Shown: piece by piece, positions 25,183 through 34,473 of the stretch
How positions within the stretch are numbered: position 1 is the first letter of the stretch
How the letters are laid out: the number at the start of each line of letters is the position of its first letter
Assembly: GCA_947626165.1 (NCBI GenBank)
Contig: CANQRG010000002.1
Span: 124,001 to 188,000 of the forward strand
Length of the DNA stretch: 64,000 nt
Reading direction: 5' to 3'
Source: an uncultured Clostridia bacterium
GTDB taxonomy: Bacteria; Bacillota; Clostridia; Oscillospirales; Ruminococcaceae
Notes under the pieces: generated by a model
Seen by the model: only the letters and a program-made list of their open reading frames with translations
The model's database searches: none
Told to the model about the DNA's origin: nothing
Made by a program: the position numbers and the translations under genes

Positions 25183-25240
25183 AAAAACACCCTTTCATAA
25201 TTTTCTTTAGATCTCAAGTATTCTTTATATTTCTAATTAT

Positions 25241-25269
25241 ATTATAATCAAAAAATTGAGAAAAGTAAA
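25241..25269 (-). promoter_or_regulatory. Promoter of the AbrB-like gene
   Basis: On the minus strand TTTACT (25264-25269) and TATAAT (25241-25246) are 17 bases apart. Confidence 0.5.
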
Positions 25270-25329
25270 GACTTAATTTTAATAGAAGCAATAAACAAGA
25301 AGCAAAAAACCGCATTACATTAATAAAAA

Positions 25330-25376
25330 GGTACATATAAGTACCAATATAATTTTTGGTGGTACAAATATGTACC
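25330..25376 (+). promoter_or_regulatory. Pair of 16-bp palindromic operators
   Basis: GGTACATATAAGTACC (25330-25345) and GGTACAAATATGTACC (25361-25376) share GGTAC-N6-GTACC arms. Their centres are 31 bases apart, three helical turns. They lie just upstream of the XRE gene promoter (TATAAT at 25405-25410), so autoregulation is likely. Confidence 0.75.
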
Positions 25377-25442
25377 ATTTTGTGCCATTAAGCGAAATTT
25401 ATGTTATAATGCTATTAATTAAAAATAAAAGGATGTGTTAAA

Positions 25443-25682
25443 ATGTGTTCGTACACAGAAAGATTAAAAGAATTAAGAAAAGAAGCAGGGTTGTCGCAAG
25501 AAGAATTGGCTAAAAAGATATACATATCGCAGAGTTGTATGTCAAAATATGAAAGCGGTAAAAGCTTCATGCCGACAAGCAGAGCAATAGCGCTTGCAAA
25601 ATACTATGACGTATGTCTTGATTATTTAATTGGATTAACAGATGAAAGGCGAAGTTTTGGGAGCTACAATAAAAAACTTTAA
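25443..25682 (+). CDS. Small XRE-family (Cro/CI-like) repressor
   Basis: The 79-aa protein is little more than a helix-turn-helix: ERLKELRKEAGLSQEELAKKIYISQSCMSKYESGKSFMPTSRAIALAKYYDVCLDYLIGLTD (about 6-67). Such single-domain regulators usually control their own promoter; two matching palindromes lie upstream. AAAGGATG precedes the ATG. No target gene follows on the same strand. The next feature is the terminator of the trp operon from the other side. Confidence 0.88.
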   Translation: MCSYTERLKELRKEAGLSQEELAKKIYISQSCMSKYESGKSFMPTSRAIALAKYYDVCLDYLIGLTDERRSFGSYNKKL

Positions 25683-25686
25683 AAGC

Positions 25687-25719
25687 AAAAAAACACCGCA
25701 GACTAAAAAGTCTGCGGTG
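25687..25719 (-). terminator. Terminator of the trp operon
   Basis: CACCGCAGACT (25694-25704) and AGTCTGCGGTG (25709-25719) form a perfect 11-bp stem. On the minus strand it is followed by seven T, about 100 bases past the trpA stop. It lacks a T tract on the plus strand. Confidence 0.8.
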
Positions 25720-25820
25720 AACAAAAGGATGTTTAAATGAAACAAAAAAAATTTTAAGTAACACATATTATTATAACACAATTTATTGATTTGTCAAGAG
25801 TCATTTGTAAATTTTTTCAA

Positions 25821-26612
25821 TCATAGTGCATTTTTTAAATTTTTCACAAATTCTCCTACTTTATCAACACTTTCTCTGCCATATTCAGCGATAATATTCA
25901 CAATAGCACTTCCTACGATAACTCCGTCGCAGTATTGAGACATCTTTTTTGCCTGTTCGGGATTTGAGATACCAAAGCCTACGCAGGCAGGGCAGGAGGA
26001 AGATGAATTAATAAGCGAGAAAAACTCATCAAAGTTTGTGGTAAAGGTAGAACGTGTTCCTGTAACGCCTACAGACGAAACACAGTAGAGAAAACCCTTG
26101 CTCTGTGACGCAATAGTCTTTACCCTGTCGTGAGAGGTAGGCGCAACAAGGTTTATATTATAAACTTCGTACTCGTTAGAAAGAGCCTCTACTTCATTTC
26201 GCTCCTCAAAGGGGAGATCGGGGATAATAACCCCGTCTATACCGCTTTTTTTGCAGTTTGTAAAGAATTTCTCAGTGCCGTATTTAAACACAGTGTTTAT
26301 GTACATCATCAAGAGCAAAGGTGCATCTGTTTCTTTTCTTAGTTCACTAACTAAACTGAAAATCTGATCAAGGTTAGTTCCGTTGTTCAAAGAGCGCAGG
26401 GACGCTTTCTGAATGGTAGGGCCTTCGGCGATAGGGTCAGAGAATGGAACGCCAAGCTCAATTATATCTGCTCCGCATTCCAGTTTTTTAAGTACCAGCT
26501 TTTTTGTGGTTTCAAGGTCTGGATCGCCTGCTGTAACAAAGGTTATAAGAGCCTTTTTGCCGTCGGCTTTCAGTTTTTCAAAGCAAGCATCTATACGATT
26601 TTTATTCTTCAA
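25821..26612 (-). CDS. trpA: Tryptophan synthase alpha chain
   Basis: TrpA cleaves indole-3-glycerol phosphate to indole, which is channelled to TrpB. The 263-aa TIM barrel shows [16 protein letters not shown], the catalytic glutamate in [20 protein letters not shown], and [15 protein letters not shown]. The start overlaps the trpB stop region by 11 bases. It is the last gene of the operon, ahead of the terminator near 25700. Confidence 0.97.
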   Translation of the reverse strand: MKNKNRIDACFEKLKADGKKALITFVTAGDPDLETTKKLVLKKLECGADIIELGVPFSDPIAEGPTIQKASLRSLNNGTNLDQIFSLVSELRKETDAPLLLMMYINTVFKYGTEKFFTNCKKSGIDGVIIPDLPFEERNEVEALSNEYEVYNINLVAPTSHDRVKTIASQSKGFLYCVSSVGVTGTRSTFTTNFDEFFSLINSSSSCPACVGFGISNPEQAKKMSQYCDGVIVGSAIVNIIAEYGRESVDKVGEFVKNLKNAL

Positions 26613-27798
26613 CTAAATCAACTCCTCTGTATCGTGCGATTGAATAAACGTCCTTATCGCCTCGTCCCGACAGATTTATAACAAGTATACTGTCTTTTGG
26701 CATTGTTGGGGCAATTTTCAGAGCCGCCGCAACAGCATGGGCAGATTCAATAGCAGGAATTATTCCCTCTGTTTTTGACAGGTACTCAAAGGCGCAGACA
26801 GCCTCCTCGTCGGTAATGTCCACATATTCTGCTCTGCCAATTGAGTTGAGATATGCGTGTTCAGGTCCTATTCCCGGATAGTCAAGCCCTGCCGAGATAG
26901 AGTATACAGGGTCAATCTGACCATATTCGTTTTGCAGAAAAAGCGACTTCATACCGTGAAAAATTCCGAGAGAGCCTTTTGTTATGGTAGCTGCGTGTTC
27001 AGGGGTGTCAATACCTCTACCCGCAGCTTCTGCGCCGACTAGGCGAACGCTCTTGTCATCTATGAAGTCGTAGAAAGCACCCATAGCGTTTGAGCCGCCG
27101 CCAACGCAGGCGACAACGCAGTCGGGGAGCTTGCCTTCTTTTTCTTTAAGCTGAGACTTTATCTCCTCGCCGATAATTTTTTGAAAATCTCTCACCATTT
27201 CAGGGTATGGGTGAGGTCCCATAACCGAGCCTATGCAGTAGAAGGTTGTTTCGATATTAGTACACCAGTCGCGCATAGCCTCGTTGATAGCGTCCTTTAG
27301 GGTAGAAGTTCCGCTTGAAACGCCTGTTACCTTTGCCCCCAGCAGGTTCATTCTATACACATTCAGTGACTGCCGTTTCATATCCTCAGCGCCCATATAC
27401 ACCTCGCACTCCAACCCGAACAGAGCGCAAGCTGTAGCGGTTGCAACTCCGTGCTGACCTGCTCCTGTCTCGGCGATAATTCTTTTCTTGCCCATTTTCT
27501 TTGCAAGCAGAATCTGTCCGAGTACATTGTTTATCTTATGCGAACCTGTGTGGTTTAGGTCCTCACGTTTGATGTATATTTTAGCTCCGCCTAAATCGTT
27601 TGTCATTTTCTCGGCGAAGTATAAAAGCGACGGTCTGCCTGCATACTCCTTATATAGAGCCGTCAGTTCACGTTTGAAGTCTTTGTCGTTCTTATACTTG
27701 CTGTAAGCCTCCTCAAGCTCTAAAACGGCATTCATAACCGTCTCAGGAACGTACTGACCGCCGTATTCGCCATAGCGGCCCTTACTGGAATTAGTCAT
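26602..27798 (-). CDS. trpB: Tryptophan synthase beta chain
   Basis: TrpB condenses indole with serine using PLP. The 398-aa protein has [16 protein letters not shown] near the N-terminus, the PLP lysine in [28 protein letters not shown], and GGGSNAMG. I start at ATG 27796-27798, which has AGGAGG about seven bases upstream; the longer reading frame adds 20 non-homologous residues that overlap an intergenic repeat. It follows trpF by about 70 bases. Confidence 0.97.
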   Translation of the reverse strand: MTNSSKGRYGEYGGQYVPETVMNAVLELEEAYSKYKNDKDFKRELTALYKEYAGRPSLLYFAEKMTNDLGGAKIYIKREDLNHTGSHKINNVLGQILLAKKMGKKRIIAETGAGQHGVATATACALFGLECEVYMGAEDMKRQSLNVYRMNLLGAKVTGVSSGTSTLKDAINEAMRDWCTNIETTFYCIGSVMGPHPYPEMVRDFQKIIGEEIKSQLKEKEGKLPDCVVACVGGGSNAMGAFYDFIDDKSVRLVGAEAAGRGIDTPEHAATITKGSLGIFHGMKSLFLQNEYGQIDPVYSISAGLDYPGIGPEHAYLNSIGRAEYVDITDEEAVCAFEYLSKTEGIIPAIESAHAVAAALKIAPTMPKDSILVINLSGRGDKDVYSIARYRGVDLVEE

Positions 27799-27836
27799 AA
27801 ATTTACCTCCTTTTGATAAGTGAACAATTAGTATAT

Positions 27837-27879
27837 TGGAAAATTGTCCATTGTCCATTGTCCATTGTCAATTATCCAT
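27837..27879. repeat. TCCATTGTCCATTGTC-type repeat between trpF and trpB
   Basis: This is a minus-strand copy of the dispersed TTGACAATGGATAATGG motif, with CCATTGT repeated three times. It sits inside the operon and slightly overlaps the trpF end. Confidence 0.6.
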
Positions 27880-28482
27880 TATTAAAAGCGTTAGCTTTTT
27901 AATTTTTTCTCTGTCCTTTTTTTTGTCTGTTTCAACCGAGCTTGAAACGTCTATGCCGTAAGGCTTGACTGTTTCTATAGCTTCTTTAATGTTGTCAGCC
28001 GATATTCCTCCTGCTAGGAAAAACGGCTTATTAATTTCAGCATTTTTTATTATTTCCCAGTTTCCGACTATTCCTGTGCCTCCGACAGAACCCTTTGAAA
28101 AGCTGTCTATAAGAAGTTTGTCGGCACTACCTTTACACGCCTTACTAATATCATCTGACGTCTGGGGTCTTATAGCTTTCCATATCTCGCAGTCGGTATT
28201 TTCTTTGAGAGACTTTATAAAAGCGTCGTCCTCATCGCCGTGAAGCTGAATTACACCGAGATATTTTGAAAACGGTATAATTGTGTCTAATGTCTCGTTT
28301 ACAAAAACACCTACAGGAGTTATCTTGTTAGAAAGCTCGCTTGTAAACTTAGCAAGCTCATCAAGGCTTATATGCCGCCAAAAAGGCTCTGAAAGTATAA
28401 ACCCAGCGTAGTCGGGCTGAAACTCATTTACATAAGCTATATCTTCACTTCTGCGCAAGCCGCAGATTTTAAGTTTAGTCAT
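27868..28482 (-). CDS. trpF: Phosphoribosylanthranilate isomerase
   Basis: TrpF isomerises N-(5-phosphoribosyl)anthranilate to the 1-deoxyribulose form. The 204-aa TIM barrel has LKICGLRRSEDIAYVNEF with the catalytic cysteine, GVIQLHGDEDD, FLAGGISADNI and GIDVSSSVE. It overlaps trpC by eight bases. The last residues coincide with a dispersed intergenic repeat, which may have set the stop codon. Confidence 0.96.
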   Translation of the reverse strand: MTKLKICGLRRSEDIAYVNEFQPDYAGFILSEPFWRHISLDELAKFTSELSNKITPVGVFVNETLDTIIPFSKYLGVIQLHGDEDDAFIKSLKENTDCEIWKAIRPQTSDDISKACKGSADKLLIDSFSKGSVGGTGIVGNWEIIKNAEINKPFFLAGGISADNIKEAIETVKPYGIDVSSSVETDKKKDREKIKKLTLLIMDN

Positions 28483-29254
28483 ATACTCTCAGCTCCTTAA
28501 GAGTAGTTGATATGTTATCACTTCTCATAAGCGTTTCTCCAATAAGAACCGCTGATGCACCCAGACTTCGCACAGCTCTCATATCTGTATTATCTTTAAT
28601 CCCGCTTTCGGAGACAATGACCTTGTCTTTTGGAATAAGAGAAGCCAGTTTGCCGGTAGTATTTAAATCGACCTCAAACGTCTTGAGGTTTCTGTTGTTG
28701 ATGCCGATTATATCTGCACCAATATTCAGTGCCTTTTCAAGTTCGCTCTCGTTATGAACTTCAACAAGGCAGTCGAGCGACAGGGAAGACGCAAGCTTGT
28801 AAAATCTGCTAAGAGTTTCTTCATCGAGAACTGCGGCTATAAGCAAAATTGCCGATGCACCTATTGCTCTTGCTTCATAGATCTGATACTCGTCAATGAT
28901 GAAGTCTTTGCGGAGAATTGGAATATCAACGCACTCTGCAATGCTCTTTAAATACTCAGATGAGCCATGAAAATAATGCTCTTCAGTTAGACAGGAGATA
29001 GCGTCTGCACCTGCCGATTCGTACTCCTTAGCGATTTCAACAGGGTGAAAGTCAGGTCTTATAAGCCCTTTAGAAGGCGAGGCTTTTTTAACTTCGCAGA
29101 TAACACTTAGACTATCACTTGAAATGGCAGACTTGAAATCCCTTGTCATAAAATCAGTATTATGAGCTTTCTCTTTCATTTCACCAAAGGGCACTTTTGC
29201 CATTTCTTTTTCAAGCTGAAGTTTTCTTTTTTCGATTATTTCATCTAAAATCAT
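28475..29254 (-). CDS. trpC: Indole-3-glycerol phosphate synthase
   Basis: TrpC closes the indole ring. The 259-aa barrel shows VICEVKKASPSKGLI with catalytic glutamate and lysine, DAISCLTEEHYFHGS, ILRKDFIIDEYQIYEA, GINNRNLKTFEVD and VSESGI. It is a separate protein from TrpF, unlike the E. coli fusion. About 90 bases separate it from trpGD; they contain a partial CCGGCGG-type repeat (29320-29348). Confidence 0.96.
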   Translation of the reverse strand: MILDEIIEKRKLQLEKEMAKVPFGEMKEKAHNTDFMTRDFKSAISSDSLSVICEVKKASPSKGLIRPDFHPVEIAKEYESAGADAISCLTEEHYFHGSSEYLKSIAECVDIPILRKDFIIDEYQIYEARAIGASAILLIAAVLDEETLSRFYKLASSLSLDCLVEVHNESELEKALNIGADIIGINNRNLKTFEVDLNTTGKLASLIPKDKVIVSESGIKDNTDMRAVRSLGASAVLIGETLMRSDNISTTLKELRVYD

Positions 29255-29344
29255 ATTTTATCACCAAAGTTTTTTATAGGATTTAGGCAGAGTACAAGAT
29301 GCAAGAATTTTATATTTTGTAGAGAGCCAGCGGAGGCTCGCCGC

Positions 29345-30991
29345 TTAGCTTTTTAATTCTGAGTTTGTGAACTCTATTAGCTCCTCCAGCTTTCTTAAAG
29401 CCTTACCGCTGTCAATGGACTCCTCAGCCAGCTTTATTCCGTCGGCTATTGTTTCTGCATTTCCTGTTACATACAAAGCACAGCCAGCGTTTAGCAAAAC
29501 AATATCTTTTTTAGCTCCTTGCTCTTTTCCGCTGAGAATGTTACGGGTGATTTGTGCGTTTTCCTCAGGAGTACCGCCCTTGACATCTTCTTTTGTCGCA
29601 CGCTTGAATCCGAAGTCTTCAGGGGATATTTCGTATTTCTCGATTTTACCGTTGTTTATCTCGCATACTGTTGTTGAATCGGAAATTGATATCTCGTCAA
29701 GTTTGTCGTTTCCGTAAACAAGCATTGCGCGCTTAATTCCAAGCTTTATAAGAACATTTGCCATATTCTCCATAATGTCAGGAGAGTAAACGCCAAGCAC
29801 CATATATTCGGCAAACGCAGGGTTTAAAAGGGGTCCCATAATGTTGAATACGGTTTTTGTGCCTATTTGCTTTCTGACAGGACCTACAAAGCGCATTGCC
29901 GGGTGGTAGCTTTGAGCGAACAGGAATGAAATACCTACCTTTTTAATACATTTTTCAGCCTGCTCAGGAACTGATGCTATCTTAACTCCCAAAGCCTCTA
30001 AGCAGTCTGCGGCGCCGCTTTTTGAAGATGCGCTTCTGTTGCCGTGTTTTGCAACTTTTTGACCTGCCCCTGCTATTACAAACGAGGAGGTAGTGGATAT
30101 GTTAAAGCTGTTTGACATATCTCCGCCTGTACCAACGATATCGACAGAATCGGAGCAGTTTTTGAGCTTAGCTGCTTTTTCCCTCATAACCTTGGCAAAG
30201 CCTGTTATCTCGTCAATTGTCTCACCTTTAATTGACATTGCCGTCAGCAGGGAAGAAGTCTGAGCAAGAGTTGCTCTGTCGCAGGTTATAATGTCCATAG
30301 CCGAATAAGCCTCGTCCTCGGTTAGGCTTTCACCTCTTACCACCTTTGCAATGTACTTTTTAAGCTCTGTTCTTTCACTTTCCGGAACCATAATGTTATC
30401 ACTCGCTTTCGTTTTAATTCCTGCAATATTATTGAGGAAGTTTTCTATAATTTTCCGTCCTGTGTCTGTCATAACAGATTCGGGATGGAATTGAACACCG
30501 TAGGTTGGATGCTCTTTGTGTCTGATAGCCATAATTTGATTTTTGCTGTCATACGCCGTAATTTCTAAGCACTCAGGCAAGGTTTCACTGTCAACTATCA
30601 AAGAGTGGTACCTTGCCACCTTGATTTTTTTAGGAAGTCCCGTAAACAGGGGATTGTCAGTGCTGAGTGTTATGTCTGTAGCCTTTCCATGAAGCTGTTC
30701 TTTTGCGATAACCACCTTTCCGCCGAAAGCCTCTGCAATAGACTGATGTCCTAAACAAACGCCGAGAATAGGAATCTTTACGCTGAAATGTTTTATTGTC
30801 TCAACTGAAATACCTGCGTCTTTCGGGTAGCAGGGACCTGGTGAGATAATTAATGCATCAGGGCAAAGAGCCTCAATTTCAGCTATTGTTATCTCGTCAT
30901 TTCTTGCGACCTTGATATCGCTGTAAAGCTCACCTATATACTGATAAAGATTATAGGTAAAGCTATCATAATTATCTATTATTAATATCAT
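29345..30991 (-). CDS. trpGD: Fused anthranilate synthase glutaminase and anthranilate phosphoribosyltransferase
   Basis: This protein of about 548 aa joins two pathway enzymes. Residues 1-195 are TrpG, which releases ammonia from glutamine for TrpE: MILIIDNYDSFTYNL, the nucleophile Cys79 in GVCLGHQ, and the His-Glu pair in VQFHPES. Residues about 210-548 are TrpD, which attaches phosphoribose to anthranilate: DIVGTGGDMSNSFNIST, KHGNRSASSKSGAADCLEALG and GPLLNPA. Separate genes are more usual in Clostridia. I start at ATG 30989-30991, behind GGAGGG; the longer frame adds 17 repeat-derived residues. It lies between trpE and trpC. Confidence 0.96.
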   Translation of the reverse strand: MILIIDNYDSFTYNLYQYIGELYSDIKVARNDEITIAEIEALCPDALIISPGPCYPKDAGISVETIKHFSVKIPILGVCLGHQSIAEAFGGKVVIAKEQLHGKATDITLSTDNPLFTGLPKKIKVARYHSLIVDSETLPECLEITAYDSKNQIMAIRHKEHPTYGVQFHPESVMTDTGRKIIENFLNNIAGIKTKASDNIMVPESERTELKKYIAKVVRGESLTEDEAYSAMDIITCDRATLAQTSSLLTAMSIKGETIDEITGFAKVMREKAAKLKNCSDSVDIVGTGGDMSNSFNISTTSSFVIAGAGQKVAKHGNRSASSKSGAADCLEALGVKIASVPEQAEKCIKKVGISFLFAQSYHPAMRFVGPVRKQIGTKTVFNIMGPLLNPAFAEYMVLGVYSPDIMENMANVLIKLGIKRAMLVYGNDKLDEISISDSTTVCEINNGKIEKYEISPEDFGFKRATKEDVKGGTPEENAQITRNILSGKEQGAKKDIVLLNAGCALYVTGNAETIADGIKLAEESIDSGKALRKLEELIEFTNSELKS

Positions 30992-31041
30992 AAAAACCCT
31001 CCGTTTTGATTGATAATGTGCATTTAATTTTCCACTATCCA

Positions 31042-32532
31042 CTATCCGTTGTCAACTGTCAAATCTGCCGCCTCTTTGATTGCATTAATAACCGCCAGCG
31101 CTTTGTTGCAGGATTCCTGATACTCGTTTTCAGGAACACTGTCGAGGACTACTCCTCCGCCTGCCTGAACATAAGCCTTGTTATTTTTGAAAAGTACCGT
31201 TCTTATCGCAATGCAGGTGTCCAAACTTCCGTCAAAGGCAAGATAGCCTACAGTTCCTCCGTAAAGACCTCTGCGTGTAGGTTCAAGCTCATCTATAATT
31301 TCCATAGCCCTTACCTTAGGCGCACCTGAGAGCGTTCCTGCAGGCAGAACAGCCATTAGAGCATCTAAAGGTTCCTTGCCGTTGTCGAGCTCTCCCTCTA
31401 CGTTTGAAACTAGATGCATAACCTTTGAGTAGCGTTCAACTATCATATAATCGGTTACGTTCACACTGCCGAACTTTGATACCTTTCCTATGTCGTTTCT
31501 GCCCAGATCTACTAGCATTGTATGTTCAGCACGCTCCTTAGGGTCGTTAAGAAGCTGTTGTTCGTTTCTGTAGTCCTCCTCATCGGTGGAGCCTCTCTTA
31601 ATAGTACCCGCAATTGGCTTTGTGATAACCGTTTTGCCGTTTACAGATACAAGCTTTTCAGGTGAAGCTCCTGCAAAGGCGTAGTCCTTGTGCTTGAAGT
31701 AATAGAGATAAGGTGAGGGGTTGGTAGAGCGGAGCATTCTGTATACATCAAAGCTATCGGGCGGATTATCCACCTCAAATCTCTGCGATGGAACGACCTG
31801 AAAAATGTCTCCGTTTTTTATGTACTTCTTAGCCTTTTCGACGTTTGCAAGGTATTTTTCTTTAGTTATATTTGACCTGATTTCTATATCCTTATGCGCT
31901 TTTTTAACCGATACATTAACCTTTGATACGTAATTTTTCAAAACGCTTATGATTTCGTCTTTTCTCTTTATGCAATCATCATACTGCTTGTCGATATCTC
32001 CGCTTGAGTGAATGTTCAAGATTATAACTGCCTTGTTGCTAAGGTGGTCGTAAGCTACTATTTCATCAAACAGAAACAGATTAGCGTCGGGCATATCTAG
32101 GTCGTCAGTCGGAGGATCGCATAGAGTTTTCTCAAAGTATCTCACCATATCGTAGGCGAAGTAACCGATAAGACCTCCCGTAAGTTTAGGTCGGTTAGGA
32201 AAGCGGGGAGACTTATACTCTTTTAAAATATTCGACAAAAAGCCAATAGGGTCTGAGACCTCAAATTTTTCATCAGTTCCGTTTTTTGAGACGACTGCTA
32301 CCTTATCTTTAAGCGTAATTTCAGCTTTTGGGTTTATTCCAACAAAGGAATAACGTCCCCACTGGTCGCTGTTGTCTACCGATTCGAGTATAAAGCAGTT
32401 GTCATACGCCTCGTGGAGCGCATTAAAAAGCTGAATCGGCGTGTAAGAATCTACAAGCAGCTCATAAAATACAGGAACCGTCTTGTAATTTTTCAAAATG
32501 TCTTTGATTTCCTCTTTGGTTGGATAAAGCAT
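31042..32532 (-). CDS. trpE: Anthranilate synthase component I
   Basis: TrpE makes anthranilate from chorismate with ammonia supplied by TrpG. The 496-aa protein has the C-terminal chorismate-binding part with [48 protein letters not shown] and [20 protein letters not shown]. The N-terminal part includes LLVDSYTPI, near the tryptophan feedback site (LLES in the E. coli enzyme). I start at ATG 32530-32532 with GAGGAGG upstream; the longer frame reads into the T-box region. It is the first gene of the operon. Confidence 0.97.
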   Translation of the reverse strand: MLYPTKEEIKDILKNYKTVPVFYELLVDSYTPIQLFNALHEAYDNCFILESVDNSDQWGRYSFVGINPKAEITLKDKVAVVSKNGTDEKFEVSDPIGFLSNILKEYKSPRFPNRPKLTGGLIGYFAYDMVRYFEKTLCDPPTDDLDMPDANLFLFDEIVAYDHLSNKAVIILNIHSSGDIDKQYDDCIKRKDEIISVLKNYVSKVNVSVKKAHKDIEIRSNITKEKYLANVEKAKKYIKNGDIFQVVPSQRFEVDNPPDSFDVYRMLRSTNPSPYLYYFKHKDYAFAGASPEKLVSVNGKTVITKPIAGTIKRGSTDEEDYRNEQQLLNDPKERAEHTMLVDLGRNDIGKVSKFGSVNVTDYMIVERYSKVMHLVSNVEGELDNGKEPLDALMAVLPAGTLSGAPKVRAMEIIDELEPTRRGLYGGTVGYLAFDGSLDTCIAIRTVLFKNNKAYVQAGGGVVLDSVPENEYQESCNKALAVINAIKEAADLTVDNG

Positions 32533-32597
32533 AAAATTTACCTCCTCTACAAGATGCAAGAAGAAATATCGGCGAGTAGCCAATCTTTTCGTTGCAT

Positions 32598-32931
32598 AAA
32601 AAAAGCCCATCGTTTCACATTAGAAATCTAATGGGACGATAGACATCGCGGTGCCACCCAAATTTATGATAAACTCACATTTATCAACTCAGCAAAGTAC
32701 GCAGCTTTTTATATAAATAAATCGCATCAATACTTCTTTTCATTAACGCCGAAAACCAGCGGCGTCGGATACTTAAACTTAATCTGAAAAGCAGAACAAG
32801 CCTTTCACCGAGCTCCTCACAAACCCATTCACTGAAAGTCGTATGTGCCTTTATTCCACCGCCAAAGGCTCTCTGAAACACCGTAAAATCAGCTACTTAC
32901 TTTTGCTCACAGGATTTAAAATATTTGATTA
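32598..32931 (-). promoter_or_regulatory. T-box leader of the trp operon (tRNA-Trp)
   Basis: On the minus strand the core T-box GGGTGGCACCGCG lies at 32647-32659. It is followed by a terminator whose arms (TCGTCCCATTAGA and TAATGTGAAACGA, 32604-32643) end in a run of T. Stem I occupies the first half of the leader. A TGG codon, the tryptophan specifier, lies at 32825-32827 inside GAATGGG. Uncharged tRNA-Trp should stabilise the antiterminator and allow trpE to be transcribed. The leader begins near 32931. Confidence 0.9.
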
Positions 32932-32937
32932 CTGTAT

Positions 32938-32966
32938 ATTATATTCCAAAAAATTATATTTGTCAA
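32938..32966 (-). promoter_or_regulatory. Promoter of the trp operon
   Basis: On the minus strand TTGACA (32961-32966) and TATAAT (32938-32943) are separated by 17 bases, a consensus sigma-A promoter, just upstream of the T-box leader. Confidence 0.88.
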
Positions 32967-33038
32967 GGGTTTTTTATAATTTTTTAAAAAGATATAATTA
33001 TATACGAAAAAATATATTGCAATTTTTTCACCAACCCC

Positions 33039-33067
33039 TTGACACCCCTGTCGAAAAATGCTATAAT
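33039..33067 (+). promoter_or_regulatory. Promoter of a small poly-G gene
   Basis: TTGACA (33039-33044) and TATAAT (33062-33067) with 17-base spacing: a full consensus match, divergent from the trp promoter. Confidence 0.85.
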
Positions 33068-33096
33068 GTAGTTACTTTACTAAAGGAGGTATATTT

Positions 33097-33213
33097 ATGC
33101 GCAGGGCATTCTCCCAATTATTAACAGGGGGGGGGGGCGTTCGGCTCTCAATTAAATGTAATGCGCTAAGTATCGCCATTTTTAAAAAGTTAAATATTGT
33201 AAATAGGACGTAG
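33097..33213 (+). CDS. 38-codon ORF containing an 11-base G tract
   Basis: A consensus promoter and AAAGGAGGT six bases before the ATG give this short ORF excellent expression signals. It reads MRRAFSQLLT, then GGGG, then VRLSIKCNALSIAIF to a TAG at 33211. Codons 11-14 are read from a run of 11 G (33127-33137). Losing one G would give a 23-residue peptide and gaining one an even shorter one. A terminator directly follows. I do not recognise it; it could be a phase-variable small protein or a leader peptide. Confidence 0.45.
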   Translation: MRRAFSQLLTGGGGVRLSIKCNALSIAIFKKLNIVNRT

Positions 33214-33238
33214 TATGCATAGGCGTACTGCGTCTTTT
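33207..33238 (+). terminator. Terminator or attenuator after the poly-G ORF
   Basis: GACGTAGTATGC and GCGTACTGCGTC pair along 12 positions, counting G-T pairs, with an ATAG loop, followed by TTTTTGC. A second hairpin (GCGGACTT/AAGTCTGC) lies at about 33280-33317. Confidence 0.75.
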
Positions 33239-33365
33239 TGCATTTTTGGAGGTGATTGGAAATATTAATACAGTAAAGAACTGCGGACTTCTTTACAAGT
33301 AAAATCCCAAGTCTGCAAAAGGAATATTTTTGAGGAAAAAAATAATTTTTTGGAGGAATGATTTC

Positions 33366-33740
33366 ATGGCATTAATTCAGTGCCCAGAATGCGGGCGGGA
33401 TGTATCCGATAAGGCGGAGAAATGTATTCACTGCGGATATACGTTGGGTGGAGCTGTCGGTGCTCCCGAAAAAACAGGCGGGACATTGGTAGTTTATGGA
33501 TATACCGGGTGGTTTTTGGTCAAACCAAAATTAAAGATTTATTTGAACGGGGAATATATCGGCAGTGTTTCCCACAAGGCAAAAACAAAGGAAATTCCCA
33601 TCACCGAGCCGACAAATGTGGAAATCAAGTGCGGCATCCGCTCAACGGCAGTAAGATTGTTTCCTGATAAACACAACGAGATTTACACCGAATTTGACAG
33701 GACAACAGGAAGTATAATTGCTGAATTAAGGAGTTATTAA
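33366..33740 (+). CDS. Small zinc-ribbon protein of unknown function
   Basis: The 124-aa protein begins MALIQCPECGRDVSDKAEKC and continues IHCG, a double CxxC zinc ribbon at 6-25. The rest (about 40-124) is beta-rich without a membrane segment (GWFLVKPKLKIYLNGEYIGSV). Zinc ribbons of this type often begin proteins with a membrane or stress role in Firmicutes, but nothing more can be said. GGAGG lies ten bases upstream of the chosen ATG. The next gene follows after one base, so the two are probably coupled. Confidence 0.7.
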   Translation: MALIQCPECGRDVSDKAEKCIHCGYTLGGAVGAPEKTGGTLVVYGYTGWFLVKPKLKIYLNGEYIGSVSHKAKTKEIPITEPTNVEIKCGIRSTAVRLFPDKHNEIYTEFDRTTGSIIAELRSY

Positions 33741-33741
33741 A

Positions 33742-34080
33742 ATGAAGAACCAAATCAATTTGGACGATCCCAACTACAATTCATCTCTCTCTGGTCAAGT
33801 TACCGTTCAGGATCATAAGGCGAAAATTCTTTGGGCGATACTGGGGACTGTTGCTTTGATTGTCATAGCAGTTGGAATTGTCATGCATAATGGAAATGAA
33901 AGCAAAAATGATAACAACGATAACACATATTTTTCTCACGACAATTGTATGTTTATTGGCTATGCAGATCCAAATCGTCCTTTGAACGGTCAAACAATAA
34001 TATCGTCTGAGCCTAAGTATGGATATCGACCTGTATATACAAATCGTGATGATATTTATAATACGTATCATTTCCATTAA
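33742..34080 (+). CDS. Single-pass membrane protein of unknown function
   Basis: The 112-aa product has a hydrophilic N-terminus, one membrane segment (about 29-47, ILWAILGTVALIVIAVGIVM) and an N/D-rich outer part of about 65 residues. AAGGAG sits before the start, overlapping the end of the zinc-ribbon gene. No family is recognised. It forms a run of four close genes with its neighbours. Confidence 0.6.
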   Translation: MKNQINLDDPNYNSSLSGQVTVQDHKAKILWAILGTVALIVIAVGIVMHNGNESKNDNNDNTYFSHDNCMFIGYADPNRPLNGQTIISSEPKYGYRPVYTNRDDIYNTYHFH

Positions 34081-34104
34081 TTACATTATTTAGGAGGCGT
34101 ATTT

Positions 34105-34419
34105 ATGTGCATAGAACAAAGGAATTTTCGAGTTTTGCATATTTTTGAGGATGATATTGTTATAGCAACGGGTATAGATATTCCGGAAGCATTAATATCA
34201 TTTGATGACAATGGCACTTCCGTCATAAGCTATCCCGATACGGGAATATTTGTGTTACTCAGAGGCAGTTATTCTTCTTCAACCGAAAATAAATATAAAC
34301 CATACATAGGAAAAGATCGAAAAACAACGAGGGAAATTGTTTTTCAAAGCAAAAATGCTGCGGCTCAGTTTGTTCTTGGCAATAAAGGTCGTACAAATTA
34401 TTGGCAAGAGCAAAAGTGA
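34105..34419 (+). CDS. Small soluble protein of unknown function
   Basis: The 104-aa protein has no signal peptide or membrane segment. It contains IFEDDIVIATGIDIPEALISFDDNG and a basic C-terminus. AGGAGG lies eight bases before the ATG. I do not recognise it. Its base composition is more AT-rich than the flanking biosynthetic genes, in keeping with an accessory group. Confidence 0.55.
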   Translation: MCIEQRNFRVLHIFEDDIVIATGIDIPEALISFDDNGTSVISYPDTGIFVLLRGSYSSSTENKYKPYIGKDRKTTREIVFQSKNAAAQFVLGNKGRTNYWQEQK

Positions 34420-34473
34420 AAACATATAGTTATTGCTATATTAATATTATCAAAAAATGAGGTGTGCAACAAC

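Noticed and set aside
32684-32881. 65-codon minus-strand frame in the T-box leader
   Set aside because: It coincides with stem I and linker sequence of the T-box RNA and has no ribosome-binding site.
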